Positions 12,229 through 23,500 of a DNA stretch of 64,000 nt are shown here, one piece after another. The DNA is from Lumnitzera littorea. Its lineage: Eukaryota; Streptophyta; Magnoliopsida; Myrtales; Combretaceae. The translations under genes were made by a program, and so were the position numbers. The notes beneath the pieces are model-generated. The model was not told the origin of the DNA and did no database searches. It was given only the letters and a program-made list of their open reading frames with translations. The stretch lies in assembly GCA_024138015.1 (NCBI GenBank), contig JAMXBB010000009.1, forward strand, positions 39,244,344 to 39,308,343. The letters run 5' to 3'. Within the stretch, counting starts at the first letter, position 1. The number at the start of each line of letters is the position of its first letter.

Positions 12229-14533
12229 AATACCTGGATCAGCCAACAAGGCCATGGTAGCCAACAATGGCCGGAGCCACCCAGATCGGTGAGCCAAATT
12301 TCTAGCCCAATTTTGTGTAATTTTGTAAAAAATAGTAAATATTCTTAGAAAATTATGAATTTTTTTATTCTGAAATATTTTTGTATGTAGTTTTTAGGAA
12401 AAATATTATTATGATGAAAAATATGCCTTGTAATATATGGTCTTTAAGAAATCGTGCAAAACAGAACATGTTTCGGTTTATAAATAAATGACTTTAGGAG
12501 TGTATTTTTGAATCCAAAATTTTTATGTAGACTACTTAGATGATATACAACAGTACTATGAAGCCCATTTTCAAAAATTAATTTTCAAAAATTTTAGATA
12601 ATTTTTAGGCCTTAAAATATGGCATAAAATGGGTAATTCAGGGTTAATAAATTAATTAAATGATTAATTACTGATTTAGTGAATAAGTATATGTTTTAGG
12701 ATGTTGAAATCTGATGGAGTATGATACTTATAACATTTAAGGTGTTAGATGTAATTATTAGGTTAATTATGTAGTAAATGAGTAATAGGAAAAAATAGAA
12801 ATTTTAAGTTAATTTTGTAAATTAGGGTAATTAGTAGTAAAATCTGATTTAGGATGAATTTAGATATTTTGAAATGATAATTTATGTTGGGAGATAGTAA
12901 TTAGAGTGACAAAAATATTAGATGTGTTTTATGTACATAATAAGTAATAGTACATAATACACAATTATTAGAAATATAATAAATAGAAAATATTAGAATA
13001 AAAATTGATATTATGATAATAATAAAAATATACAATAAATCTGATAAGAAACTTGAATTTATGTAATTATATGAAAAATATAAAAATTTCTCATATTAGG
13101 AGTAAATTCGATACATTAATAAGGATTTAAGTATACCAGATGAAATAAAATACTAATTAGAGATAATGATGGTATTTAGGAGATTGGAAAGTAATGTGAT
13201 TAATTTCACATTATGAGTTGAAACAAATTTCTATAAAACAATACTTAAAAATCGAACCAGAACCTAATTTATAAATCGATGCGGAAACCGAACCCGAACC
13301 CAACCCCAAATCTAAAATAATTGTAAAAAACTTAAGACCCAGATAATTAGGCATATTAAACCCTAAACAAAACATAATAATAAGCGTTATAGGATAAAAT
13401 GAACCTATAATAGTTATATGAAAAACTGAAACTACGTTTGTGTTATAGTAATGATCGGCGATGACCTGAGCACGTCGGACCTCGAGTGAGTGAGCAAGGA
13501 ATCGAGGTAAGTTGGGATTAATATGATGTATTTTGGAGGCTTAAGATTATACTTGGTTATGCTTGTTAAATAGTTGGTTATGTGCATGTGCTTGATTATG
13601 AATGATGTTATGATTTTGTTTGTTGTTTTGGTATGTATTGTATGATTTGCATGAAATGAATGATCACCCTAAACTGGACCTAATTAAATATACGACTTGC
13701 AATCATAATTGGACTTGCATGGCAACTCATTAGGGGAAACCTAATATTCTTCGGCTAAATACCGACCCCTTCGAAAGGGATAGTGCAGGATTGCAAAGGG
13801 TCACTTCATCCTCATTCGAACTAAGTGACAGGTGAGAAAGTCGCGGCAAGGGTGAAGTCACTGGTTCGAAGGTAGTCGTGCGAAGAGCAAGGTCTCCATT
13901 ACACAAGCTTAGGTTTGGTCGTAAGCTATTACATTAACGGCAACTCCTCAACCCGAATTAGAGTGGGCGTAATTTCTCTAATCTCACAACGGGCCGGACA
14001 ATATCGTATGATAGCATTTGCTTGAACATGCATTTCACTTAATAAGTTGGTTGATAACCTTGTTATGTTTATGGTATAGTTTTAAGTCCTCTATCCTAAC
14101 TTACTGAGCTATGGTTGCTCACATCCTTATAGACGTCGTGTAGATACTGGCTAAGAAGCGGCAAACAACTACTCTAAGGCTAGCAATTGCTGGATCTTGG
14201 GGAGTGAGATAAAACATTTGAAGAATAAACACATGTTTTTAAGGTTTAAGCTTTTATTTTAGAATTTTTTTCATTTCTGAATAATGTAATAACTAGGAAA
14301 TATATTACGGAGAAATATTGTAAACGATAATTGTAATAACTAAATTATAGTGTATACATATATTTCCTCACTTTCTTAGGTACAAATTGTTTACTTCAAA
14401 GCGGGTTAGTCGTGGACACTTTATATAGATTAGGTTTAGGATAGTAGTTGTAAGGCCAACTTCTATCTTAGAATGGTTTACATAACGGGGCTGTTACGAT
14501 TCTGTCGCTTCGGGGCGTGACAACCCCCAACTT

Positions 14534-14680
14534 TACAAAATTAGACTATATACTATAGTTTACCAAATCAAAACAACAACACTGCCAAATTAGACTACAT
14601 ACTATAGTCTACCAAATTAAAGTGGCAATATTGCCAAATTAGACTGCACACTATAGACTACCAAATTTGACTATCAAAAT
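14534..14680. repeat. Three tandem units of about 50 bp
   Basis: Units centred on CCAAATTAGACTACATAC + TATAGTCTACCAAATT recur with spacings of about 51 and 49 bp. The core TACTATAGT is itself nearly palindromic. They directly follow the LTR end at 14522. Confidence 0.75.
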
Positions 14681-16582
14681 AGTTACAATGCTTAGGCAAT
14701 GCAATCTATGTGCTTCCAAAAATTGAGTTCATAAAGCCATGCTTTTTCTATGATCATGTGGAAGCCTCAAACTGAAATTTTTGACTCGTAGGTCCCTTTT
14801 TGTGCCGTGTCGTACCATGTTGTGTCGTGCTATGATATGCAATAACAACTTAATAATATTAATTAGAACAATCAATCTTTAAGTTTTATTCAACCTAGTG
14901 ATCTGATTCTGGTTTTTAAACTCTCCTTAACGGAATTCTAGCATCTTACTTGGGGTTTACTTAGGTGAACACTTAGAAAATTGAGTTAGCAATTACTCAA
15001 CTTCCTTAAGTAACATAATTATTCATAAGCACAAATTACCATCCAACATAGTAGCATAATAGTTTAACTAAGATATAGTTACCGTCATTTAAAGTCACTA
15101 CATCAGTATCCACTATAGTAGCATATCAATTCAACCAAGATACGCCTATATTTAATCAACACAACATCAAACAACATGCAATGTTATGAGTAACAATATA
15201 TTTACTCCAAGCATGGGTTAGATCTACTTACTTGGTTTTAGTAATAGCGTAAAATCCTAAACTTCATGATGTGGTCCTTCTCTACATCTTACACCTATGA
15301 AAATATAACATAGTTTTCAAATCAAGTAGGGGTTGAACCCGAACTGTTATAAGTTTTCATATCTATGTTTTTAAACTTTATTTGACCATATCTTACTCAT
15401 TTATTATCCAATTTCAGTAAACTTTATATCGTCACGATTGTTATTTCAAGTACTATTGATATATATTAAGAATCAAAACTAATCAATATTTCCAAATATC
15501 CAAAAATACCCTTTTGTATTACTACTCGATCGTATGCTACCCTAACTCTATAATTAACCCGAGTAAACTTTAGTATTGAACTAAAAACCCTAAAAATTAT
15601 ACTTTCCAAACTTGTCTAGTATCACTTCTTATACCCCAAAGTGTTTATTTGACACAAATTTAATAAACATTCTAATAGTACTAATTACTATATTATATAT
15701 TAAGTTAATGTATATGTTTATACTAGGAAAATATATAATAAATAGTATACAAGCCCAATTAATTTCACAAAAATCCAATAGACTCATGAAAATATGTAGT
15801 TCAGTTATTGATCATCAATTATACTAAATTGGCTATTATCCAATTTTACGAAAATAGCGGTTTTAGTTTGAAATTATAGAAAATAAAGGAAAATAAATAA
15901 ATTTTTTAGTGAGATAAAAATTAAATATTCCAAATATCATTATAAACATCCAAAAGTCTAAACATGTAGGGCTTATTCATTGATTTCATCAAAAACTAAT
16001 TATTTCAATAATTTGGTAAAATTAACAATTTTATTCTAAATAATTACAAAAAATAGTAAACATGGAGATTTTCAAAATTTTTTGTTACTGCAATTTAATA
16101 CATTATATAAGTGTTAGATAAAAATTTTGAGGCCAAAGTAACATTATTTAATATTTTGAAAATTTTATTTAAAATTCATCTAAACAGGGCACGTTCTTAA
16201 GAAAGTACCCTAAATCAATCTTATTTGAAAAAAATAAAATTACCACGCGAAATTAGGTGTAAAATAACCAAAGGAAACGAAATTTCATAATTTTCTAAGC
16301 TGATTTGATGTTTTTAGTGAATTAATGAAAATCTAGCAGTGAATTTGATTTACTAGCACACAGTGCTCTAACCACCACCCTATGTCAACCCATCTTATCT
16401 CTCTACCATAAGTTTAAGTCCTAAGTGCCTCCTTTTTAGGTTGCTTGTACGCTTAGGCTTGTATGCTTAGGAACCGTAATTCACCATATTTTTCTACTAT
16501 TTTCGAAATTTTTTTTAATTTTATAAAATTATTTTCTTGTGTTTTCAGGTTCCCAAAATATTGTGAATGATGTTTAGACCCC

Positions 16583-16590
16583 TATTTATA
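16583..16590 (-). promoter_or_regulatory. LTR TATA box, minus strand
   Basis: TATTTATA on the plus strand reads TATAAATA on the minus strand, followed by GGGG. The aligned copy at 41041-41048 keeps the same motif, so it is shared by the family. Confidence 0.45.
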
Positions 16591-17153
16591 GATTTTTGAA
16601 TTTTTGCATGTAAAAAAGTAAAATTACACATGTCAATTTCACATTTTCCTAAGTATCATATGTCATTTTCTAGTTAATTAGGTGTTGACTTATCACTTCT
16701 AATTAATCCTAACTTGAGACATCATTTGGTGACTCATCCATGCAATTTTTTTATTAATTTTCTATTATTTTACCTAATTTTGATAATCTATTATTATTTT
16801 ATGTATATATTTAATACATATAATGTATATCACATGTAATACATACATATTATGTATAATTCAACTTCATTTATTATTTTTTAAAGTTAATTAACTTATC
16901 TTTAATATCTCGCTATATCTAAAAGGTCAAATTTTATAATTATTAGCTTTATTAATAAATTAACGTTTTTCTCAAATTAATATTCTTATATAGTTAATTT
17001 TGAGAAATTAACTTTACTTAAATTACTTCGTCTAATTTTTCTAACTTTACTGTGAAGTTTGAAATAAAATTGATAACTTAACTAGGTACCATAAATTTAG
17101 GGGCTTAGATTTTAAAGTTATTGAACTAGTTGGAAAAAACCCGAGGTATTACA

Positions 17154-17158
17154 CTAAG
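17154..17158. repeat. Target-site duplication CTAAG (right copy)
   Basis: Right-hand partner of the copy at 10828-10832, directly after the insert terminus TATTACA. Confidence 0.85.
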
Positions 17159-17672
17159 ACCCTAGATGGTGATTTATAAGGCATCTCAAAGAACTAAGTG
17201 CTCTTCATAAATTCCTTGTCATAAAACTCCATGTAAACCCCAAAGTAAGCAATAGAAATCTTATAGGAGTAGCCATTTACTCTAAACTTCTTCTTCCTAT
17301 TAGCTTTGTAATTATTTCCTCTTATCTTCTCCAACTGGAATGTACAAAGGAACTTAAGAGTGAGTTCCTATCAAAATGGAGCTCAAAAGGATAGAAATTT
17401 CTCCCATAAAGGCACCCTACCATGCTACAAATCTCCTCTTACAAGTTTAATTGTCGAATTGCTTCCCAATCTAAAGACAAAGTCTCTCTAAAAGTGTAGC
17501 TTTGAAACATCTAGAACCTCACTTTAGTCATGTCATCCTAGAACTACAACATTAGATGGATGGGTAGTTTAAGTGTTGCCAATGATTAAGGCGACGAGGG
17601 TAGTTGTGAGGGTGATGTAGAAGCAACACTCTTCCCATTTCTTTTAACCAGAAGCTTCTCCTTTGGTGCCAT
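17159..17672 (-). pseudogene. Athila-type extra ORF, N-terminal part (broken)
   Basis: The minus-strand frame begins with an ATG at 17670-17672 (MAPKEKLLVKRNGKSVAST). It runs through several TAA/TAG stops and one frameshift near 17330 and ends at the CTAAG duplication. The frame entering the insert (...YKSPSRVL) continues on the far side at 10827, so this and 9979-10827 are one ORF split by the 6.3-kb insertion. The full ORF would be roughly 450 codons. The Lys/Arg and Ser/Thr-rich start with a later compact domain is usual for this ORF type. Confidence 0.65.
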
Positions 17673-18290
17673 AATTCCTATCAATAGGAAACATCTCAAG
17701 TTAACTTAAGCAACTACAAGCTTCTGCACACTTGGAGCTTAAATAAGCACCAAGAACTATAGCTAAGAATAGAGGAAATATCGCTTTTGTTCATTAAGAC
17801 AATTTATTAAACACTTAGTGGGCATGTGAACTATAGTTGTTTTCTTGAAGATTTTTCCACACAAATCTAACAACTAAGTGAACAATAGTGATTTCTAATA
17901 TCCTAGCACATGAATTTGCAATTGATTCACTTAATAGCACTTATAATTGATGAAAACCCTAGAAACTCTAAGTGCTAAATCTAGGATGAAAAACTACCAT
18001 TTACATGAAAAGTAAGAAATTCAACCATCAAAACTAGCAAAATTGTAACACCTACATGTCATACTATGTATGAAAACTCGATACGATCATGTCATCACTC
18101 ATGTTATTCATATGCAAAGTTGGCACTAAATTCAAAAGACATGATCTTATCTAGTACTACTTACACATCAAATCAAGAAAATTGGTGCTAAAATATGTTA
18201 AATCAAACCACATTATAAAATTTACACCAAGATAAATCAAAAGCCCCAATTTCATCAAAAGATCGCTATAGACATCTCATTTTTTTTTTA
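17673..18290 (-). other. Athila-like region upstream of the extra ORF
   Basis: Non-coding, AT-rich sequence preceding the ORF in element A. In an intact element pol would lie further upstream (to the right), but no integrase motifs are seen before the SINE and Tat-like LTR begin. Element A is therefore truncated here. Confidence 0.4.
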
Positions 18291-18595
18291 AGAATAGGGT
18301 AAAGGGTCTTAATTTAGAAAAGAAAGAAAAGCACAAAAAAAAAATTAAAAAGTTAGAAAAGTACAATAAATAGAAAAATTAGGGAAAAAAAGTAAAAAAA
18401 AAAAAGAAGTAGATAATTTAAAATAAGAATAGGGAATTTAAGTAGCTTTAGTTTTATTTTTTCTTTTAAATATGATTTAAGTTGGGTCTTAAATAAAGAT
18501 TTTGCATAAAGGGTGTTGGGCTTAGGTTGGAAATTAATCTAGCCTACGCTTAAGCTACCTTGTTTATATATATAATTTCATTGCATATATAAACG
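18291..18595. repeat. A-rich low-complexity stretch
   Basis: Runs of A broken by single G, for example near 18335 and 18395, with no frame. It could be the tail of an inserted element or simple sequence at a junction. Confidence 0.5.
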
Positions 18596-18599
18596 AGGC

Positions 18600-18712
18600 A
18601 TAGGCCAATAGCCTAGCGGTACTGTACTCTTACTTGCATTATGAAAGACTTGGAGATCCTGGGTTTGAATGTGGCTATAAGTACAAAGTGCCTTTTTGTT
18701 TTCTACAAAGCA
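18600..18712 (+). mobile_element. tRNA-derived SINE (copy 1)
   Basis: TAGCCTAGCGG at 18609-18619 fits the RNA polymerase III A-box consensus completely. GGTTTGAATGT at 18662-18672 is a B box with a CpG-type change. The spacing of about 43 bp is right. The tail AAGTGCCTTTTTG has a counterpart in the second SINE at 45.9 kb. There is no tRNA acceptor pairing, so it is not a functional tRNA gene. The family is not identified. Confidence 0.7.
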
Positions 18713-19422
18713 CACCCACCGCGTATTAGAGTATCACTAGGTTACATGTCTATTCTTAATATGTGGTGCTACAAGGTTTAGGCTACGAGTTGACATGGCG
18801 CTACATTAGCATCTTGATCCATGTGTTAAAGCCACATGTCATGATACATGGCACGATAACAAGTCGACATTTTTGCTACATGTTTAGCCACATGTCTTGC
18901 CAAGACACATGATAAGATACTATTCGCTTGCTTAGCTAACATGGCACCATATCAGTGCTAAATTAGCATCTACTTCTCTCCCATTCTTTCCCTTTCTTTC
19001 TCTTTCTTCTCCTTTCCCACCTTTTCCCATCAAAAACTAGCTTGATATCACCACTTTGGAGCCTTTTTTTATTCAATTTTCCTTATGATTTCACTAAATT
19101 AATGGTGAAATCATGAAGTAGACTTGGAACAATTTGAATCAAACCCAAGAACTCGTTTAAGAACAAATGTTTATTGGGTCAAATTTGGACTTGAAAATAT
19201 GAATAATCTTAAATGCGTTCATTATCAATCCTCCTTGATTTGAGCTCTCTAACATGTTTCGAAGCTTCCATTAGATAGATTTGGCAAAAACTAATGTTGT
19301 CAACGTAGTTTTGACAAGAATTAACATAGATTTGCACCCAAAATTAGAGATCAAATCATAAGTCGTCCTCCTTCATTCAATTCGATTCATTGTCTTTCCA
19401 TGATTATCCATGCTCGAAATAG

Positions 19423-19430
19423 TATAAAAG
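19423..19430 (+). promoter_or_regulatory. Candidate LTR promoter, TATAAAAG
   Basis: TATAAAAG followed by GAG lies about 1.5 kb before the leader of the plus-strand Tat-like relic. It is one of the best TATA matches in a less AT-rich setting. Confidence 0.4.
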
Positions 19431-20199
19431 GAGTTCCTCATCCATGTTTCAATCATTGTTGGTCACCAACAATCATTCAAACGCTCTCAATCGTACTCTA
19501 CACACATACTTTCTTTCTCTAGAAATCATAACTCGTAACTACACACTCTCTTTATAATTTGGAGTCCGTGTATGGTGGTTGTTGAAAGTAACCAATAGTA
19601 TAGCTACACTGCCCACTTCAAGCTCTCTTAAACCTAAGCCCTCTCACACTCAACCTTGACCTCCACCATCTTTAACCACCGCTTAAACTCCAAACCTTAA
19701 CCAACATACCACCCTCATGAAACACCTCAAACCAACACTCCTTAAGCTAAACTAACACTACGGCTAGACTCATAGTGATCTAAAACCTAAGACTCGACCT
19801 TATATCCTCTGTAGTAACCATTGTAAGGAGCTACAACCACCACTACTCATAGCCCAACTCAAATTACCAACAAATGGCCAAGTTAAGCCGTAGCACTCTT
19901 CTTAGACCCCCATTTATCAATACAAAGCCTATGAAATTGACCTTACCTACTTCAAAACTCATCAGAAACCACCCTTAGCGATCCCTATTAGCTATTGTTG
20001 TTGCTCCTCATTGCACACATGTATTGGTCACATACCAACCCATGACCCTACATAAAGTCGGACCCATTCAACCTGATGAAGATTTGACTCACATCCCCTT
20101 AACTTGATCTAGCCCTCTTGTACTGTATTCAATGTGTTTTGTGTTATTTATTTAATTAATTAATTTATTTTATTTAATGTAACTTGTGCTTGTAATTGT

Positions 20200-20395
20200 A
20201 ACCTAAAAAAAAAGAAAAAAATTCAAAAAAGAAAAAGAAAAAAAAGTTTAGTTTAGTTTTTATTTTCTTTGTTAAAACACTAAAATAAAAAATATATATA
20301 AATAAAATAAAATAAATAAAATAATAAAAAATGAAAAAAATCATTTTATCACCTAGAAAGATCAATTTTTCAAATAAATAAAAATAAATCAACCC
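20200..20395. repeat. A-rich low-complexity stretch
   Basis: Long A runs with interspersed AATAAAATAAAA. The minus-strand frame across it encodes only Phe/Ile/Tyr-rich low-complexity sequence and is not a gene. Confidence 0.75.
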
Positions 20396-20935
20396 TTTTT
20401 CAAAGTTAGGACATTTTTATAACTTTCCAAAAATGAAAAAACCTTGATTTAAGACTCGTTTTTAGAAATTTTCAAAATAAAATGGATTAACTAAGTGATG
20501 TAAACTTAACCATTTTTCAAATTTCAAATAAACTAACTCACTAATGTTTTTGGGAATGAATTATGAAAGTCTAATCTTGAATAACGAATACATAGGCAGT
20601 CGTACATAATTATAGGGTGACTTAAAATATGGAAAAATTCATTTTTATACCTTTTGTAAATATTGTTCAATTTATCACTTTTTAGATTCAGTTGAATTGG
20701 CTTTATTGCGTGTAGATAGAATTTATTTTTAAATGGGTATTTGAAAAGATAAATTAAAATTTAGAAAATTGAAAGTGGTACCCTTTACGGGTTTAAATAG
20801 TTAGCCCCTAGACTCAAATATTTGGTTTTCAAAACCTTTTCTTAACATCAGTTTTCCAATAGATCAATTGTTAGGTTAAATCGATTCACCTAATCGATTT
20901 AACCTAACCCATTTTTTTTTCTCGACCCTGGTCAT

Positions 20936-21689
20936 GTGGTAACACCAATTTTTTTTTTAAATAGAAAACTAAGTTTTTCTTAACTTTTAATCGAGGGTTA
21001 ATATTAAATGAGTTAGGATTTGATAATGATCAAGTTAAGAAAAATTAATAAAAATTAGGAAAAATTCAAGCTTAATAGCTTAGCTACTTTATTAGGTACC
21101 TTAAGAGGTCTAGCCACTTAAAAACTTTCTAAGATTAAATTTTTCTTTCAAAATACCCATGTTATTTATTTATTTATTTGATTTGTTTCATGTAAATATA
21201 TGTTGTTTGCTATATAAACTTATTGCTTACATAATACTTGGGGTTTTAGAGGAATAATCGCATCAAGGATGTAGGGTAGATATGGTCATACCTAAACCAT
21301 CTTAAGACCTTAGGACAAGGGCCATTGTGTAAGCTATGGGTATAGTGGTGTAGGCACCGCTTAAGATTGATTAAGTCACTCCACTTAAGCTTCGTTGTGA
21401 ACAATGAGTCATTTCTTAGAAACATGTGAGGTCATAAAGCTTAAGGACCTTTAGAGCTTACCATAATTGGATTCATGAACCTTTTTTCCCAAAATTAGAA
21501 AATCGATATGATGTGGTAAGACCAAAAAAGATTAATTGTGAAGTATCCTATCTTTTCCTTGTAAATGTTTTCTTTTCTTTAGACTATCAATGTAATTCCC
21601 GTGTAAATAGAATAATTATGAAGTAATTTTTTTCATCTTTTGTGTAGAAAATAGTTAGGTCTTCTCTTATACTAGCCTTTTTAAAGGAA
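20936..21689 (+). other. Leader of the Tat/Ogre-like relic
   Basis: A segment at about 20955-21075 (AATAGAAAACTAAGTTTTTC ... GATCAAGTTAAGAAAAATTA) is repeated with changes at 32725-32845 next to the second Tat-like LTR. Its shared position after a GTGGCGACTC-like junction marks it as the transcript leader of this family. No ORF is present. Confidence 0.55.
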
Positions 21690-22627
21690 AAACATATTCA
21701 TAAGCCTTTAGAGCCTAAGGGAATATTTGAAAGATGGTTTTGATTTTTCAATCGAGACCAATAGAACGTCATTGAAGACAAGATTAAGCTCATCCTTTCA
21801 CTGTTCAAAGTTTAGACTAATATCACCATGGTATTGGCTTTAGTCCACTTTTAGGACCCTCAGAGTCAGTCTTTTTTTTTTTTTTTCCCATATCAACTAA
21901 GCTTAATTATTGAAGAATACTCCTATTTGTTGGAGTTCCCTTTATTAGAGGTAGAGGGTATGTTCTAAATATCACAACTAGTCGTGTAAGGATTTTCAAT
22001 AGACTCTTAGGCCTTCATAAATCTAAAACATGTAAAATATGGTTAGATCCATACAGGAGATTCATTAGGATGGATGATCTCTTTACTTAGTTCATGACCT
22101 TGTCCAACTATAATAAAAAACTCTTTTATAGTAGCTTTGAAGATTGATAGCAACATAGAATCAACCCTTATATCTTAGTATTATTTGGGATGGTTTTATT
22201 TCCTAATGGGGTATTTTACATACATGATAGGATTGTAAAAATAGTGACCTAATTTTTAGAAGGAAAGTCCTACATTTCTACACTGTTAGCTGCATAAGCC
22301 AGATTGCTCAGTTGTCTTTAATAGGAAAAGAATGGTGACTTAAAGACCAATATGACCTTGTTTATGGTTTGGTTTATCATCCATATCTAGAGCCATAAAC
22401 TTGATTTCCTTCATAAGGAAGGCATCCTAAAGATGAATCACATTGATGCATTTGTTGCTGTTATTAAACTTCTTAAAGATGTTCCTACCTATCATTGGGT
22501 CAAAGCTTTCCAAAAGTTTCGCATTGAAGATATCTCCCGGGTTACTAGATGGGTTGAGGCAGTTGAGTTGAAGAAAGGAAAGAAGATGGAAGAGGAGCTA
22601 AAACACTGCAAGAAAAAAAGGATTTAG
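21690..22627 (+). pseudogene. Tat/Ogre-type upstream ORF (broken)
   Basis: Ogre/Tat elements often carry a long ORF of unknown function before gag, related to plant-mobile-domain proteins. Here the plus-strand frame keeps short recognisable patches: a region resembling ...ALVHF-D-P..., then ILVLFGMVLFPNGVFYIHD near 22165-22225, a common hydrophobic motif of this ORF type. It ends with an open 64-codon stretch (22433-22627) with charged VELKKGKKMEEELKHCKKK. Stops and frameshifts are frequent. The assignment rests on position and partial motifs, so it is moderate. Confidence 0.5.
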
Positions 22628-23500
22628 ACTTTAGGGATTATTTGTAATAAATTTTTGAATAATGTAATTGGAACTTCAAAGATGCAATAAAAATCATTTT
22701 ATTGCCACATCATAATTAGTTCACCAACTCCCTTCTTTACATCTAGGTGTCCTCATATTATATTTTTGATTTCTCTTTACTTGTAAATATTCATTTTTGG
22801 TATTATGAGCTTATATAACTTTGTGAAGTAAAAATAAAAATAAAAAATATATATATAAAAAGAAAAAAAGAAGAAAAATTTTTCTTAGTAAGCTCATATC
22901 CTTAAGCTTCTAATTATAAATATTCGATCTTATATACAAGTCCTTTTCTCAGTGCCTCCGCTCTAACTCTTTCCATTCTTATTCTTACTTATACATCATT
23001 AGGATTATATCTCTTGTTATCAATGATTGATTGTAAATATGTAAGCTTCTATTCCCTTAGAAATGTTTTTTTACTCCTTGTAAACTATGTAAATAAGCCT
23101 TATCTTTTAAACAAGTCCTTTTCTCTCTTAAAAGAAAAGCGGTTTTTCAAAAAAAAAATAATAATAACAAAATAAAAAATCAGGGAGCTGCTAATAGGTG
23201 AGGATTCTTATCAAGAGCAATCGCTAACAATAGAAATCATGACAACCTTGATGGCACCAACCATATAGAATTGAGGTTTCATTCATGAGAGCAAACTGTA
23301 GCAAAAATAACCAAACAAATGAACTTCATGGTTGAAAGAATAGCCTTACTTAAAGCAATAGCACTAGCAAATGAAGAGCATCTAGTATTAGTTCCTAATC
23401 CTTTTTGCGAGTGATAAGGGGTTGGTCAATTCAAGACCGATCAACTTAGAGCCCAGCCAAGACAGTCTTAAAGAGTGAGAGAGGAAGTTGACCTAACAAA
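22628..23500 (+). other. Spacer between upstream ORF and gag
   Basis: AT-rich with A-rich runs near 22830-22880 and 23150. A spacer between the two ORFs is usual in Tat/Ogre elements. No motif recognised. Confidence 0.45.

Larger units (their letters stand above)
10833..14522 (+). mobile_element. Tekay/Del-like LTR, about 3.7 kb, plus orientation
   Basis: The ends TGTCACATCTCG and CGGGGCGTGACA are near-perfect inverted termini. Marks in expected order are a TATA motif at 12034-12041 followed by a GAGAG-rich stretch, a GC-richer block with a palindrome near 12210, a GAGGTAAG motif at 13504, and a CTTACTGAGC block at 14100 shared with the LTRs at 7.7 and 40.4 kb. Chromoviruses of the Tekay/Del group have LTRs of several kilobases, so the length is plausible. 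It may be a solo LTR. Confidence 0.55.
10833..17153. mobile_element. 6.3-kb composite LTR insertion bounded by CTAAG
   Basis: The insert begins TGTCACATCTCG and ends CCCGAGGTATTACA, an imperfect TG...CA pair. It splits the extra ORF of the Athila-like element A. Inside are two LTR-like blocks in apparently opposite orientation: a plus-strand one ending CGGGGCGTGACA at 14522, and a minus-strand one whose start would be at 17153 with a TATA box at 16583-16590. I see no gag, pol or primer site between them. Possible readings are one LTR nested in another, or a rearranged solo LTR. Confidence 0.7.
14523..17153 (-). mobile_element. Second LTR-like block of the composite insert, minus orientation
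   Basis: Read on the minus strand it starts TGTAATACCTCGGG and has TATAAATAGG at about 16581-16590, the right distance for an LTR promoter. The part from about 16460 to 17153 aligns clearly with 40920-41632: both carry CTATTTATAGATTTT, CACATGT-type and ATACATATAATG phrases and end in ...TATTACA. The distal part, to 14523, has AAGTAAGTAG-type and tandem-repeat sequence. The 3' boundary on the minus strand is uncertain. Confidence 0.5.
18713..20935 (+). mobile_element. Tat/Ogre-like LTR, plus orientation
   Basis: It lies directly upstream of a leader and the Tat-type ORFs, in the position expected for a 5' LTR. It contains a TATA box at 19423-19430, a pyrimidine-rich tract at about 18974-19030, and a small hairpin ATTGTTGG/CCAACAAT at 19455-19473 just downstream of the presumed start. 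The 3' edge is placed near GTGGTAACACC (about 20936), which resembles the GTGGCGACTC-like junction also seen at about 32698. The 5' edge is not defined. Confidence 0.5.

Noticed and set aside
13230..13380. CCCTAAAC and AACCCGAACCC words reminiscent of telomere repeats
   Set aside because: Only isolated words without a tandem array; common in AT-rich plant LTRs.
16330..16450. Possible third SINE or tRNA-like gene (GGTGGTTAGAGCAC on the minus strand; AAGTTTAAGTCCTAAGTGCC on the plus strand)
   Set aside because: The A-box-like and B-box-like words are on opposite strands and no cloverleaf is possible.
20174..20392. Phe/Tyr-rich minus-strand frame resembling a membrane protein
   Set aside because: Produced by an A-rich low-complexity tract.
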